Positions 36,449 to 45,795 of a stretch of 64,000 nt of DNA are shown here, one piece after another; within the stretch, counting starts at the first letter, position 1; each line of letters starts with the position of its first letter. A program made the translations under genes and the position numbers. The notes beneath the pieces are model-generated. The model saw only the letters and a program-made list of their open reading frames with translations, was not told where the DNA came from and made no database searches. The stretch comes from Pirellulales bacterium (lineage in GTDB: Bacteria > Planctomycetota > Planctomycetia > Pirellulales > JANQPP01). The DNA lies in assembly GCA_028289405.1 (NCBI GenBank), contig JANQPP010000106.1, positions 39,452-103,451 of the forward strand, read 5' to 3'.

Positions 36449-36685
36449 CCAGAGGGATCGATTTTGGCGGCCATGTTGATGAATAATCTGCTAACCGGCA
36501 GCGCATGCAGGTGAAAATCCATGTGGGCCGATTCGCTGCAGGGAATTGGACGTGATCAACTCCGCGACAAGCTCCCCCACCGTTGAGTTTTTGGGCGGGG
36601 TGCGGTATTTTCAGGGGTCGGGGAAGGTCCCCGCTGGCCCGCCGAAAAGATACCCATCCCTTCGTCACAGGTTCAGGAACGGTTC
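36449..36685. other. Leader region of the acid-reduction module
   Basis: Some 237 bases before the LuxE-like gene. A G-rich stretch near 36590-36645 can form short hairpins (CGGGG with CCCCG near 36620), but no known riboswitch was recognised. It is the only long gap before the three-gene set and probably holds its promoter. Confidence 0.4.
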
Positions 36686-37801
36686 ATGAGCGCTACCGAT
36701 GCGTCCTCGACGGCTTCGCTCGAAGAGAAGCAGAAAATGGCCCGCGCGGCCCTGGATGCCCATGCCCACGAGACGGTGCAGTGGCATTTCCATCCCTCCA
36801 CCGGCTGCCCCTTTTGGTTGGAGCAGGCGAAGTCGCTGAACTTCGATCCGCTGAAAGAGGTCCAAACCTACGACGACCTCAAAAAATTTCCCCCCTTTGA
36901 GGACGAATGGCTGCGGGGCGGTCCGGTCCGCCGCTGGGTGCCGCAAGGGCTGGCGAACGAGCCGGTGTACGTCTTCGAAACGGGAGGCACGACCGGCATT
37001 CCCAAGAGCCGCATCTCGCTCAACGATTTCCGCACGGATTACGAACTGTTCAGCGATACGCTCCCGGACGAGCATTTTCCCAAGGGCTCCAATTGGCTGA
37101 TGCTGGGGCCCTCCGGTCCGCGGCGACTGCGTCTGGCGGTGGAGCATTTGGCGCAGTATCGCGGCGGGATTTGTTTCTGTGTCGATTTGGATCCCCGTTG
37201 GGTGATCAAGCTCATCAAGAAGGGCTGGATGGAACACCTGGAGGCGTACAAAAAGCATGTGGTGGACCAGGCCATCACGGTCCTCTCGGCGGGGCATGAT
37301 GTCAAATGCATGTTCGCCACACCTAAGCTGCTGGAAGCCCTCTGCGAGGGCCTGGAGGAGCAAGGGACCAGCCTTCCCGAGACGGGCATCCAGGGCATCT
37401 TTTCCGGCGGAACGGAATTCACGCCGCAGTGGACGCGGTTCGCCATGGAGGAGTTGATTCCCGGCATCTACATGACGCCGACCTATGGGAATACGCTGAT
37501 GGGGCTGGCCTGCTCGAAGCCGGTCACGCCCGAGGATGGCTACAAGATTTCCTACTACGCCCCGCAGCCGAGGGCGGTGATCGAAGTGGTGGACTTCGAC
37601 GATACCGACCGCGTCGTGGACTACGGCGGCACGGGACGGGTCAAGCTGACCACGCTCACCAAGGAGTTTTTCGTGCCCGGCTTCCTGGAGCGGGACGAAG
37701 GGGAACGCGAGGCTCCGTTCGAGAAATACCCATGGGACGGCGTGAGCGGTGTGCGGCCTTTCCGCCGCTTGGCTGAATCGACCACGGTGGGCGTTTACTA
37801 A
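36686..37801 (+). CDS. LuxE/PaaK-like acyl-activating ligase
   Basis: A 371-residue adenylating enzyme. TGGTTGIPKSR near 111 is the phosphate-binding loop, and FSGGTEFTPQW with MTPTYGNTLMG are the mid-domain motifs. At 371 residues it lacks the C-terminal subdomain of phenylacetate-CoA ligases and matches the length of LuxE acyl-protein synthetases, which activate a fatty acid and hand it to LuxC. It heads a set of three same-strand genes with a LuxC-like reductase and an iron alcohol dehydrogenase, so it should activate a carboxylic acid for reduction. No cysteine is near the C-terminus, though Ser365 is. Substrate unknown; a CoA ligase role is also possible. Confidence 0.75.
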   Translation: MSATDASSTASLEEKQKMARAALDAHAHETVQWHFHPSTGCPFWLEQAKSLNFDPLKEVQTYDDLKKFPPFEDEWLRGGPVRRWVPQGLANEPVYVFETGGTTGIPKSRISLNDFRTDYELFSDTLPDEHFPKGSNWLMLGPSGPRRLRLAVEHLAQYRGGICFCVDLDPRWVIKLIKKGWMEHLEAYKKHVVDQAITVLSAGHDVKCMFATPKLLEALCEGLEEQGTSLPETGIQGIFSGGTEFTPQWTRFAMEELIPGIYMTPTYGNTLMGLACSKPVTPEDGYKISYYAPQPRAVIEVVDFDDTDRVVDYGGTGRVKLTTLTKEFFVPGFLERDEGEREAPFEKYPWDGVSGVRPFRRLAESTTVGVY

Positions 37802-37907
37802 CAGGTCTTCCTATAGTTCCTATCGGGCCGGCCTAGAAGTTTCCACGCGGCCCGGAAGCAGGTGATGGTTCGCGCTGCGGCGCGGTTGTATTCAGGAGAC
37901 AATTGCC

Positions 37908-39347
37908 GTGATCAATATTCCCGTCCTCCGCTGGGGAGAGCCGTACGAATCGCTGGAGATCGATGAAGTCACGCACTTCATGACGGGCGAACCGCTGGCG
38001 AAAGTCGGCCAGGCCAATGGCGGCCTGTTGCAGCGGGACATGCGCAAGGCGGCCCGAGCGCGGGACGTGCTCCGTGACTTCACGTCCCAGGAATTGATCG
38101 ACAAGATCAAACAGGCGGCCGACCTCTATCTCAATGGCACGCTGCCGGTCGGGGACGGGATGCAGTCCCCGGACGATTTCGCCCGCTGCCAGTCGGCGAC
38201 GACGGGACTGCCGGAGCACATGTGCAAGGGGAACATGCAGAAGAATTACTTTGTCCTCACGCACATGGACCAGATGCTGGACGCGCTGACGCGGGGCCTG
38301 GATCTGGAAATCCTCTCGCGCGGCTACGGCAAGGAAAGCCGGGGCGTGGTGGTCAGTTACCAGGCGCAGTCGCCGGTGGTGGGACTCGTGCTCCCCTCGA
38401 ATTCTCCTGGCGTGCATACGTTGTGGCTGCCGGTCATTCCCATGCAAATCGGGTTGGTGTTGAAGCCCGGTCCGCAAGAACCCTGGACCCCGTACCGCAT
38501 GACGGCGGCCTTCACGCAAGCGGGCATTCCGAAGGAAGCTATCTCGATCTATCCAGGTGGTCCGGAAGTGGGGGCTGCCGTGCTGGCCAAGTGCGACCGA
38601 AGCATGATCTTCGGCGGCACCGCCACTGTGGAACGTTACAAGGGAGATCCTCGCGTGCAAGCCCACGGCCCCGGCTTCAGCAAGATCCTGCTGGGGGATG
38701 ATGTGGTCGATAACTGGGAACAATACCTCGATTTGATGGTGGACAGCATCTACCTCAACAGCGGACGAGGCTGCATCAACTGCTCCGGCATTTGGGCCTC
38801 GCGGCATACCAAGGAGATTGCCCAGGCGGTCGCTGAGCGGATCGGTCCGGTCGAAGTGAAGCCGCCCGAGGATCCCGAAGCCGGATTAGCGGCGTTTACG
38901 CTACCCGGCGCGGCGAAGGCGATTTGGGGCGATATCGAGGCGGCGGTCCGCGAAGAGGGGACCACGCATGCGACCGAACAGTATGGTGAAAGGCTGGTGG
39001 AGATGGAGCGCTGCGCCTACGTACGTCCCGTCGTGCTGCACTGCCAATCCCACGAACTGGCCGCCGCGAAAAAGGAGTATATGTTCCCCTTCGTGAGCGT
39101 GGTGGAATGCCCGCAAGAGAAGATGCTCTCCTCGATCGGCCCCACGCTGGTCTGCTCCGCCATCACGGACAACGAAGCTTGGCGACGGCAGCTTACGGAC
39201 GCCACGCATATCGACCGGCTCAACATCGGCGCGATCCCCACGATCAAGCTCGATTGGCTTCAGCCGCACGAAGGAAACATCGTGGAGTTCCTGTTCCGCG
39301 CCCGGGCCTACCAAATCGCGGAAGAGTTGGTTCCCGCGGCCTCTTGA
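37908..39347 (+). CDS. LuxC-like acyl-CoA reductase (aldehyde dehydrogenase superfamily)
   Basis: A 479-residue aldehyde dehydrogenase-fold protein. The candidate catalytic cysteine is Cys289 in NSGRGCINCSG, matching the usual NxGQxC. The FTGS-type motif is replaced by FGGTATVERY near 235-244, and the glutamate motif ELGG is absent; its absence is typical of acyl-CoA (or acyl-enzyme) reductases that make aldehydes. LPSNSPGVHTLWLPV resembles the LuxC nucleotide-binding region, and the length is right for LuxC. It lies between the LuxE-like ligase and the iron alcohol dehydrogenase (30 nt). No luciferase genes are near. Confidence 0.82.
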   Translation: MINIPVLRWGEPYESLEIDEVTHFMTGEPLAKVGQANGGLLQRDMRKAARARDVLRDFTSQELIDKIKQAADLYLNGTLPVGDGMQSPDDFARCQSATTGLPEHMCKGNMQKNYFVLTHMDQMLDALTRGLDLEILSRGYGKESRGVVVSYQAQSPVVGLVLPSNSPGVHTLWLPVIPMQIGLVLKPGPQEPWTPYRMTAAFTQAGIPKEAISIYPGGPEVGAAVLAKCDRSMIFGGTATVERYKGDPRVQAHGPGFSKILLGDDVVDNWEQYLDLMVDSIYLNSGRGCINCSGIWASRHTKEIAQAVAERIGPVEVKPPEDPEAGLAAFTLPGAAKAIWGDIEAAVREEGTTHATEQYGERLVEMERCAYVRPVVLHCQSHELAAAKKEYMFPFVSVVECPQEKMLSSIGPTLVCSAITDNEAWRRQLTDATHIDRLNIGAIPTIKLDWLQPHEGNIVEFLFRARAYQIAEELVPAAS

Positions 39348-39377
39348 GACGGTTCTTACTGCACGGGCCGAGCTTGC

Positions 39378-40529
39378 ATGATCCCCTTCGATTTTCAACT
39401 CCGCACGCGGCTGGTCCAAGGCGCCGGCCAGATTGAGGCGCTCGGCGCCCTAGCGGGGGAGTTGGGCGCCCGACGGGCCTTGACTGTCACGGATGCGGGC
39501 GTGTTGGCGGCGGGGCATGCCCAGCGAGGGCTCGATTCCCTGGCCAAAGCTGGCATCGAAACCGGCCTGTTCTCGGACGTGGTGGAAAACCCCACGACGG
39601 CTCACGTGGAATCCGGCCTGAAAGTGGCCAAGCGGTTGGAGCCGGAGTTGCTCGTGGCCATTGGCGGCGGGAGTTCCATGGATTGCGCCAAGGGGATCAA
39701 TTTCCTTTACTCCAACGGCGGGCAGATGCGAGACTATTGGGGCGTCGGCAAGGCGACTCGGCCCATGCTCCCCATGATTGCCGTTCCCACCACCGCTGGT
39801 ACCGGGAGTGAGACGCAATCCTTCGCCCTGATTTCCGATGCCGAAACGCACGTCAAAATGGCCTGCGGCGACAAGAAAGCCTCCTTCCGCGTGGCCGTGC
39901 TAGATCCCGAATTGACTCTCACGCAACCGCCTGGCGTCACGGCCTGCACGGGCATCGATGCCCTGGCCCACGCCTTGGAATCCTTCGTCACGACCAAGAG
40001 TAACCCGGTTTCTCGGATATTCAGCCGAGAGGCGTGGCGGCTGCTCAGTGGCAACTTCGGCAGCGTGTTGGAACATCCAGCGGATCTGGAAGCCCGTGCG
40101 GGCATGCAATGGGGGGCCGCGTTGGCTGGCATCGCTATCGAAAACTCCATGTTGGGGGCCACGCATGCCCTGGCCAACCCCCTCACCGCCGAATTCGGCA
40201 TCACGCACGGGCAGGCCATCGGGCTGATGCTGGGCCATGTGATCCGTTTTAACGCCGAAGCGGTCGCGCCGCAGTATGAAGAGTTGCTGCCGGAAGTGGC
40301 ATCCCTGAATGGGCACCCGGGCGAGGGGACCGGTTCGGCGCGGCTCGCCGCTTTTGTAGAACGCCTGGTCGAGCAAGCGGCACTGCCCCGCTCACTGGAT
40401 TCCTGTGGCGTCTCCGAAGAACGTCTGCCCCAACTGGCGGAACAAGCGGCCCAGCAGTGGACGGGGAAATTCAATCCGCGCCCCGTCGGCGCGGCCGAAT
40501 TACTCGACCTATACCGCGCGGCACTATAA
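39378..40529 (+). CDS. Iron-containing alcohol dehydrogenase
   Basis: A 383-residue group III alcohol dehydrogenase that interconverts alcohols and aldehydes with NAD(P)H. The nucleotide motif GGGSSMDCAKGINFLY is near 96-111, PTTAGTGSETQSFALI near 137-152, and the metal ligands appear in TGIDALAHALES, MLGATHALANPL and THGQAIGLMLGHVI. It starts 30 nt after the LuxC-like gene, so it likely reduces the aldehyde made there to an alcohol. The reverse direction (alcohol oxidation feeding an acyl-CoA) is equally allowed by sequence. Cytoplasmic. Confidence 0.92.
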   Translation: MIPFDFQLRTRLVQGAGQIEALGALAGELGARRALTVTDAGVLAAGHAQRGLDSLAKAGIETGLFSDVVENPTTAHVESGLKVAKRLEPELLVAIGGGSSMDCAKGINFLYSNGGQMRDYWGVGKATRPMLPMIAVPTTAGTGSETQSFALISDAETHVKMACGDKKASFRVAVLDPELTLTQPPGVTACTGIDALAHALESFVTTKSNPVSRIFSREAWRLLSGNFGSVLEHPADLEARAGMQWGAALAGIAIENSMLGATHALANPLTAEFGITHGQAIGLMLGHVIRFNAEAVAPQYEELLPEVASLNGHPGEGTGSARLAAFVERLVEQAALPRSLDSCGVSEERLPQLAEQAAQQWTGKFNPRPVGAAELLDLYRAAL

Positions 40530-40587
40530 TAGATTTGCCGCGCATTTCTCGCGCGGATAAGCACAACAACGGCAGGGAGAAGTGGCC

Positions 40588-41784
40588 ATGCCATTTACGC
40601 AAATTGATTTCGTCGCCATGGCGGATCAGGCAACGGTTCGCGGCAAATTCCAGGTCCTGCTTGCAGCCATATCATTGCTAGTGACCGGCGCAGGCAGCAT
40701 GCAGGGTCTCGCCCAAGAAGCGGCCAATGCGACTTCACCAGAAAGCTGGCCCCTCTTTCGTGGCACGCCTTCTTGTCAGGGCGTGGCAGGGTCCGATGTG
40801 CCGAATCAACTCGAAGTGGTTTGGCGATACAAGGTCCCGCAAGGCTCCTTTTCCGCGACCGCCGTCATTGATGAAGGCCGCGTCTTTTTGGGAGATTTCG
40901 ACGGCAACGTCTATGCCCTGGATTTAGCCTCAGGCAACGAGGTTTGGAAAAAACCGGTCGGTAGCGGTTTTCTGGCGGCGGGCGCGGTGCGTAACGGCCG
41001 CTTCTTCGTGGGTGACATGGATGGCCGCGTGTTCTGCCTCGACACACAAAGTGGCAATGTCCTTTGGCAGTTTGAAACCGATGGCGAGATCAATTCGTCG
41101 CCCAACTTCATCGGAGACCGCGTGCTCGTCGGTTCTCAGGATGCCCACCTCTACTGCTTCGAGGAAGCCACTGGGGACATTGTGTGGAAACATGGCATCA
41201 ACGATCTGATTCAGTGTTCTCCTTGCCTGGCGGGCAAGCATGCTTTTCTAGCCGGCTGTGACGGGCAGTTGCACGTCATCGACGTGGAGCAAGGCACGAT
41301 GCTCCGCCAGGTAAATATTCAGGCTCAAACCCGGGCTACACCGGCGGTGCTGGGAGACCTGGTGGTCGTGCCCACGTATCGTGATACGGTGTTCGGCATT
41401 CGCTGGGAAGCGGGCAAGATTGCTTGGGAATACCAAAACCCACGCCGCCGCATGCCTTTTCACTCCGCGCCGGCGCTGACGGAAAAAGTGGCCGTGTTTG
41501 GCGGGGAGGACAAGTCGATCCACGCCGTGGACCTCGCGACCGGGGAAGAGAAGTGGGTATTTCCCACCAAACGGAGCGTGGAGTCCTCGCCGGTCGTCGT
41601 GGGGAATCGCGTGTTCGTCGGTTCCGGGGATGGCCGCGTGTATGGACTCGCGCTGGATGACGGAGCCCTTCTTTGGAGTTACGATGCAGGTGGGAGCTTT
41701 ACCGCTTCCCCCGCCGTCGCGCAAGGCCGGCTGGTCATCGCCAACGACGATGGCACCATCTACTGCTTCGGCGGCGGCGCGTGA
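40588..41784 (+). CDS. PQQ-type beta-propeller repeat protein, secreted
   Basis: A 398-residue exported protein; the hydrophobic segment at about 25-45 is a signal peptide or anchor. It has seven or eight propeller blades with BamB/PQQ-dehydrogenase-like phrases (VYALDLASGNEVWKKPV, VFCLDTQSGNVLWQFE, IHAVDLATGEEKWVFP). No catalytic residues of quinoprotein dehydrogenases were seen, so it is probably a structural or binding protein. AGGGAG is 8 nt before ATG 40588, which I prefer to the GTG two codons earlier. It follows the alcohol dehydrogenase by 58 nt, possibly in the same transcript. Confidence 0.82.
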   Translation: MPFTQIDFVAMADQATVRGKFQVLLAAISLLVTGAGSMQGLAQEAANATSPESWPLFRGTPSCQGVAGSDVPNQLEVVWRYKVPQGSFSATAVIDEGRVFLGDFDGNVYALDLASGNEVWKKPVGSGFLAAGAVRNGRFFVGDMDGRVFCLDTQSGNVLWQFETDGEINSSPNFIGDRVLVGSQDAHLYCFEEATGDIVWKHGINDLIQCSPCLAGKHAFLAGCDGQLHVIDVEQGTMLRQVNIQAQTRATPAVLGDLVVVPTYRDTVFGIRWEAGKIAWEYQNPRRRMPFHSAPALTEKVAVFGGEDKSIHAVDLATGEEKWVFPTKRSVESSPVVVGNRVFVGSGDGRVYGLALDDGALLWSYDAGGSFTASPAVAQGRLVIANDDGTIYCFGGGA

Positions 41785-41853
41785 CGGGACCTGAGAAAAT
41801 CACGTTTCCGCCCACATCACTCGACGCAACTTCAGCAGCCGAGAGGCGAACGC

Positions 41854-43158
41854 ATGGCGACTGAAACGGCCAAAACCGAAGTCGGCAGTTATTTCATCTC
41901 GAACTATCCTCCGTTCTCCCAGTGGGACGCGAAGCATCTGCCGGAGATCCGGCAAGCCCTGGCGGAGGAACCCGCCGACACGCCGTTGGGCCTGTACCTG
42001 CACATCCCGTTTTGCCGTAAGCGGTGCAAGTTCTGTTACTTTCGGGTCTACACGGACAAAGCGGCCTCGGATGTGGAGACCTATGTCTCCGCACTGTCGC
42101 GCGAAATCGAACTGGTCAGCCGCCTGCCAATCATGGGGGAGCGGCCTTTCCGCTTTGTCTACTTCGGTGGAGGTACGCCTTCTTTCCTCAGCTCCAAGCA
42201 ATTGACCTCGCTGGTCGACCGGCTGCGGCAGAACATCGACTGGAGCCAGGCCGAGGAGGTCACCTTTGAATGCGAACCCGGCACGCTCAAGGAATCGAAG
42301 CTCCAAACACTCAAGGCGCTGGGCGTCACGAGGCTGAGCCTCGGCGTGGAGAATTTCGATGCCCGGATCCTGGAAGAGAATGGCCGCGCGCATCAAACCG
42401 AAGAGGTCTATCGTGCCTGGGAATGGATCCAGAAGGTCGATTTTCCCAACACGAACATCGACCTGATCGCGGGAATGGTCGGTGAAACGGAAGAGAATTG
42501 GCGGGCCAACGTCCGCAAGGCGATCGAACTCGATGCGGACAGCATCACCATTTATCAGATGGAACTTCCTTTCAATACCGTTTATTCCCAGGACATTCTC
42601 GGCCAGCGGATTGAAACGCCCGTCGCGGACTGGCCCACGAAACGAGCCTGGGTCGACTACGCCTTTCGCGAATTTGAAGAGGCTGGCTATTCCGTCTCCA
42701 GCGCCTATACGGTCGTCAAGGATCCGAATCGGGTCAACTTCAGCTATCGGGACAACTTGTGGCGGGGGAGCGACCTGCTCGCCACCGGCGTGGCCAGCTT
42801 CGGACACGTTTCCGGTGTGCACTACCAAAACCTCTCGGAGTGGCAGGACTATATTGGGCAGCTTGAACAGAGGGAACTCCCGTTGCAACGGGCCTACCGT
42901 CTCACACCCCGCCAAGCGCTCATTCGTGAGTTGATTCTGCTCCTCAAGAGGGGATATCTGGACCGCGAATACTTCCAGCAAAAGCACGGCGTCGATATCG
43001 CCGAGGAATGGCGCTCCGTGTGGAGCGAATATGAAGAGGCGGGCCACGCTATCGTGGAAGAGAAGCAAATCCTCCTCACGCTGCAAGGCCTGCTCCGTGT
43101 GGATGGCCTGTTACCGCCTTTCTTCGAGCCGGAACACCAGGACGTCCGCTACACGTAA
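41854..43158 (+). CDS. HemN/HemW-like radical SAM protein
   Basis: A 434-residue radical SAM enzyme of the coproporphyrinogen III oxidase-like family. LYLHIPFCRKRCKFCYF carries the cluster cysteines Cys54, Cys58 and Cys61. FVYFGGGTPSFLSSKQL, VTFECEPGTL and TRLSLGVENFD follow, as in HemN/HemW, as does the C-terminal HemN domain. HemW is a haem chaperone and HemN a decarboxylase; other members act in methyl or alkyl transfer, so I leave the role open. No other haem gene is near. A single gene, 69 nt after the propeller gene. Confidence 0.85.
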   Translation: MATETAKTEVGSYFISNYPPFSQWDAKHLPEIRQALAEEPADTPLGLYLHIPFCRKRCKFCYFRVYTDKAASDVETYVSALSREIELVSRLPIMGERPFRFVYFGGGTPSFLSSKQLTSLVDRLRQNIDWSQAEEVTFECEPGTLKESKLQTLKALGVTRLSLGVENFDARILEENGRAHQTEEVYRAWEWIQKVDFPNTNIDLIAGMVGETEENWRANVRKAIELDADSITIYQMELPFNTVYSQDILGQRIETPVADWPTKRAWVDYAFREFEEAGYSVSSAYTVVKDPNRVNFSYRDNLWRGSDLLATGVASFGHVSGVHYQNLSEWQDYIGQLEQRELPLQRAYRLTPRQALIRELILLLKRGYLDREYFQQKHGVDIAEEWRSVWSEYEEAGHAIVEEKQILLTLQGLLRVDGLLPPFFEPEHQDVRYT

Positions 43159-43169
43159 ACGCGTGATGA

Positions 43170-44978
43170 TTACGATGCGACGGTTTCCGTCGCCATCAAT
43201 TCGGAAGGGGGTTCCGCCGCCGCGGGAGTATCCGACCGGTCATCGCCGGCAGGCAGCCGGATTTGAAATGTGCTTCCTTGGCCCACGGCACTATCGACTT
43301 CGACGTGTCCCTGATGTGCCTGGGCAATGTGCTTCACGATCGCCAGCCCCAGCCCGGTCCCGCCCAATTTGCGGCTGCGAGCCTTATCCACGCGATAAAA
43401 ACGCTCGAAGACGCGCGGCAGATGTTCTTGCGAAATGCCGCAGCCTTGATCGCTCACGGCAACGGTAAGCCATGCGCCGCTTTTTTGAGCGCTTACATGG
43501 ACTTGCTTGCCGGCGTCGCTGTATTTGATCGCGTTATCCAGCAGGTTGATCACCGCCTGTTCCATTAGCGGTGCATTCATGGGGACGGAACAATCTTCGT
43601 CATGGCTCACATGGATGCGGATGTCTCGTTCCCTCGCTTTCGTCTGGCATTGGCCGACCGCGTTGTCTAGGACCGCGCCGATCGATGCTTTATCCAGAAT
43701 GATGTCGCTACGGTCCTCTCGTTCCTCAATTTTGGAGAGGCTGAGCAGGTCCTCGATGATCGCGTTGAGCCGGTCGGACTGCTGGGCCACGATGCGGAGG
43801 AATCGTTCGGCATTTTCCGAATCGTGCAAAGCGCCGTCCAGGAGAGTTTCCACGAAGCCCTTGATTGAAGTGATGGGGGTTTTCAGTTCATGCGAAACAT
43901 TAGCCACGAAATCCCGGCGGACGTTTTCCAGGCGGCGCAATCGAGTGACGTCGTTCAGGACAATCACGGCGCCCAGCACACGGCCTTGCATGCTCCGTAG
44001 CGCGGTGCCGTGGGCCTGGAGATAACGCATCTGCTTGCCGCCCAGGTCCATGTCTTCCTCGATGGGGTGTTCGGCCTCAAGCGTTCGCGCCGCGAATTCC
44101 AGAAGCTGCCCATCACGGATCACTTCATCGATCGGACGTCCATTTACCGTGCGCACATCACAATCGAACAGACGTGCGGCGGCCTGGTTCAGGCTGATTA
44201 CGCGGTGGTAGGTGTCGAAGGCCACGACCCCTTCGGCCATGCTGGCCAGCACGGCTGTTTGTTGGTTGTTTTGGTGCTCCAATTGCAAGATGTTTTCCTT
44301 GAGCCGATTGGCCAATCGCTGAATGCCCACGGAAAGCTTTTCGAATTCGACCGTGTCAAATTCAGGCCACCTGGAACCGGGCCGCTCTCCGGAAAAGTCA
44401 TCGACATGCGAGGTCAATTTGAACAGACCCGCGGTTACGTGTCCCACAGCCAACCGGGTGCAGAGGTAGCAAACGGCCAAAACACCGCCGACCGCGAGGA
44501 TCCAGGAGACCGCGTGATTTCGCGAAAACAGCAGCAGGTCTTGCTGAACGGACGGAACGCCAATTTCGAGCGAGCCCAAAACCTGATCTCCCGAGGCGAC
44601 CGGCAGGGAGATGATGTGGTAGGCTTGCGGATTAGCGGGCCACGCGCTGGGCAAGAAGCGGACATCCCGGGCGGCGCCTCGGGAAAAATTCATCGCCAGG
44701 ATTTGTGTACCGTCGGCGGTGCGCAACCGCAGACCAAACCCGGTGGCCCGCACCCAACTTTCGCAGGTCTGTTGTAGAGTGGTTTCGTTCCTCCGAGGCC
44801 AATGTTCACGGATCGTTGGGAGGAGTTGGCTCGCTTGCAGTTCGACATGCCGCTCGAAACGCTGATCATGCCAAGCTCGCCACATTGGCACCGCCAAGGC
44901 GACCAGCACCATGACAGTCGCCAGTGACGACAGCACGAACCACGGCAAAACCTGCCAAAATAGTCGGCCACGTCTCAC
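43170..44978 (-). CDS. phoR: PhoR-type sensor histidine kinase
   Basis: A 602-residue membrane kinase: TM1 at about 9-31, a periplasmic sensor loop to 155, TM2 at 157-178, a HAMP-like linker, PAS at about 245-350, HisKA with His363 in VSHELKTP, and HATPase_c with the NLLDNAIKYS and GTGLGLAIVKHI motifs. The open frame continues upstream, but the GTG at 44978 overlaps the response regulator's stop by 4 nt (GTGA), so I take it as the start. Together with PhoB and the phosphate symporter next to them, it should sense phosphate limitation. Alternatively it responds to another envelope signal. Confidence 0.87.
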   Translation of the reverse strand: MRRGRLFWQVLPWFVLSSLATVMVLVALAVPMWRAWHDQRFERHVELQASQLLPTIREHWPRRNETTLQQTCESWVRATGFGLRLRTADGTQILAMNFSRGAARDVRFLPSAWPANPQAYHIISLPVASGDQVLGSLEIGVPSVQQDLLLFSRNHAVSWILAVGGVLAVCYLCTRLAVGHVTAGLFKLTSHVDDFSGERPGSRWPEFDTVEFEKLSVGIQRLANRLKENILQLEHQNNQQTAVLASMAEGVVAFDTYHRVISLNQAAARLFDCDVRTVNGRPIDEVIRDGQLLEFAARTLEAEHPIEEDMDLGGKQMRYLQAHGTALRSMQGRVLGAVIVLNDVTRLRRLENVRRDFVANVSHELKTPITSIKGFVETLLDGALHDSENAERFLRIVAQQSDRLNAIIEDLLSLSKIEEREDRSDIILDKASIGAVLDNAVGQCQTKARERDIRIHVSHDEDCSVPMNAPLMEQAVINLLDNAIKYSDAGKQVHVSAQKSGAWLTVAVSDQGCGISQEHLPRVFERFYRVDKARSRKLGGTGLGLAIVKHIAQAHQGHVEVDSAVGQGSTFQIRLPAGDDRSDTPAAAEPPSELMATETVAS

Positions 44979-45733
44979 GGGCCCCGTGACTCCTTGAAAC
45001 GATATCCGATGCCACGGACTGTTTCGATATAGTGGCCGTAGTCTCCGAGTTTTTTCCGGAGACTGGCGACTTGCACGTCGACGGACCGTTCCGTCACGGG
45101 GTAGTCTTCTCCCTTGACCGCGTCGACGATTTGCGCCCGGCTGAAGGCCCATCCCGGTTTTTTGGCTAGAAAATGTAGCAAGCGGAACTCGGTCAAAGTG
45201 AGGCTGACCGGTTTTCCGGAAAGCAGAACTTCATGCCGTCCCGGGTGAATAGAAATCTCGTGGATTTCGGTGCTGTTTTGGTCTTCGGGCGTGGCGGCAT
45301 CGACATATTTGCGCCGCAATACGGCTTTGATACGGGCCAACAAGACTCGAGGACTAAAGGGTTTCGTAATGTAGTCGTCGGCCCCCAATTCCAGGCCCGC
45401 CACGACATCCGCTTCCTCGCTCTTGGCCGTCAACATCACGATCGGAATGTGGCGTGTAGCCGGATCGGTCTTCAGTAAGCGGCAAACGTCCAGACCGTCG
45501 ACCCGGGGCAACAGTACATCCAGAATCACGAGATCGGGCAGTTTGCTTTTGGCCGTCTGCAGGGCCGCCTCTCCGGAGGAGACGCAGTCGACACGGTAGC
45601 CGTCTTTCGTCAGGTTGTAGCGGATAAGCTCGAGCAGATCTTCTTCGTCATCGACCACCAGCACGCGCTTGCGCGACATGGAAAGCTCACTATCGGAGAA
45701 ATTGGAATCGGGCCTCAACTGCAGCGTGTTCAT
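44975..45733 (-). CDS. phoB: PhoB-type response regulator
   Basis: An OmpR/PhoB-family regulator. Counting from MSRKRVLVVDDEED, the phospho-acceptor is Asp54 in LVILDVLLP, with MLTAKSEE and the conserved lysine of DDYITKPFSP; the C-terminal winged helix includes VTERSVDVQVASLRKKLG. The longest frame starts at 45733 (252 residues), while the inner ATG at 45679 gives 234 residues, closer to PhoB; neither has a good ribosome site. It overlaps phoR and is divergent from the Na+/Pi symporter gene, across a region with 11-bp-spaced direct repeats. Confidence 0.88.
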   Translation of the reverse strand: MNTLQLRPDSNFSDSELSMSRKRVLVVDDEEDLLELIRYNLTKDGYRVDCVSSGEAALQTAKSKLPDLVILDVLLPRVDGLDVCRLLKTDPATRHIPIVMLTAKSEEADVVAGLELGADDYITKPFSPRVLLARIKAVLRRKYVDAATPEDQNSTEIHEISIHPGRHEVLLSGKPVSLTLTEFRLLHFLAKKPGWAFSRAQIVDAVKGEDYPVTERSVDVQVASLRKKLGDYGHYIETVRGIGYRFKESRGP

Positions 45734-45762
45734 GGATCACTCATACCTGTGCGTTGCGAGGT

Positions 45763-45795
45763 TTTTGCTAAGCTTTTGTTACGATTTTGTGTGCA
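45763..45795. promoter_or_regulatory. Pho box-like 11-bp direct repeats
   Basis: TTTTGC at 45763, TTTTGT at 45774 and TTTTGT at 45785 repeat at exactly 11-bp intervals. PhoB-type regulators bind direct repeats with that helical spacing. The site lies 30 bp upstream of phoB's longest start and about 295 bp before the Na+/Pi symporter. The hexamer is not the E. coli TGTCA, and nothing but spacing and context supports the call. The rest of 45734-46090 shows no gene. Confidence 0.45.

Noticed and set aside
41800..43086. Minus-strand frame of 428 codons
   Set aside because: Opposite the HemN-like gene, with no recognisable motifs.
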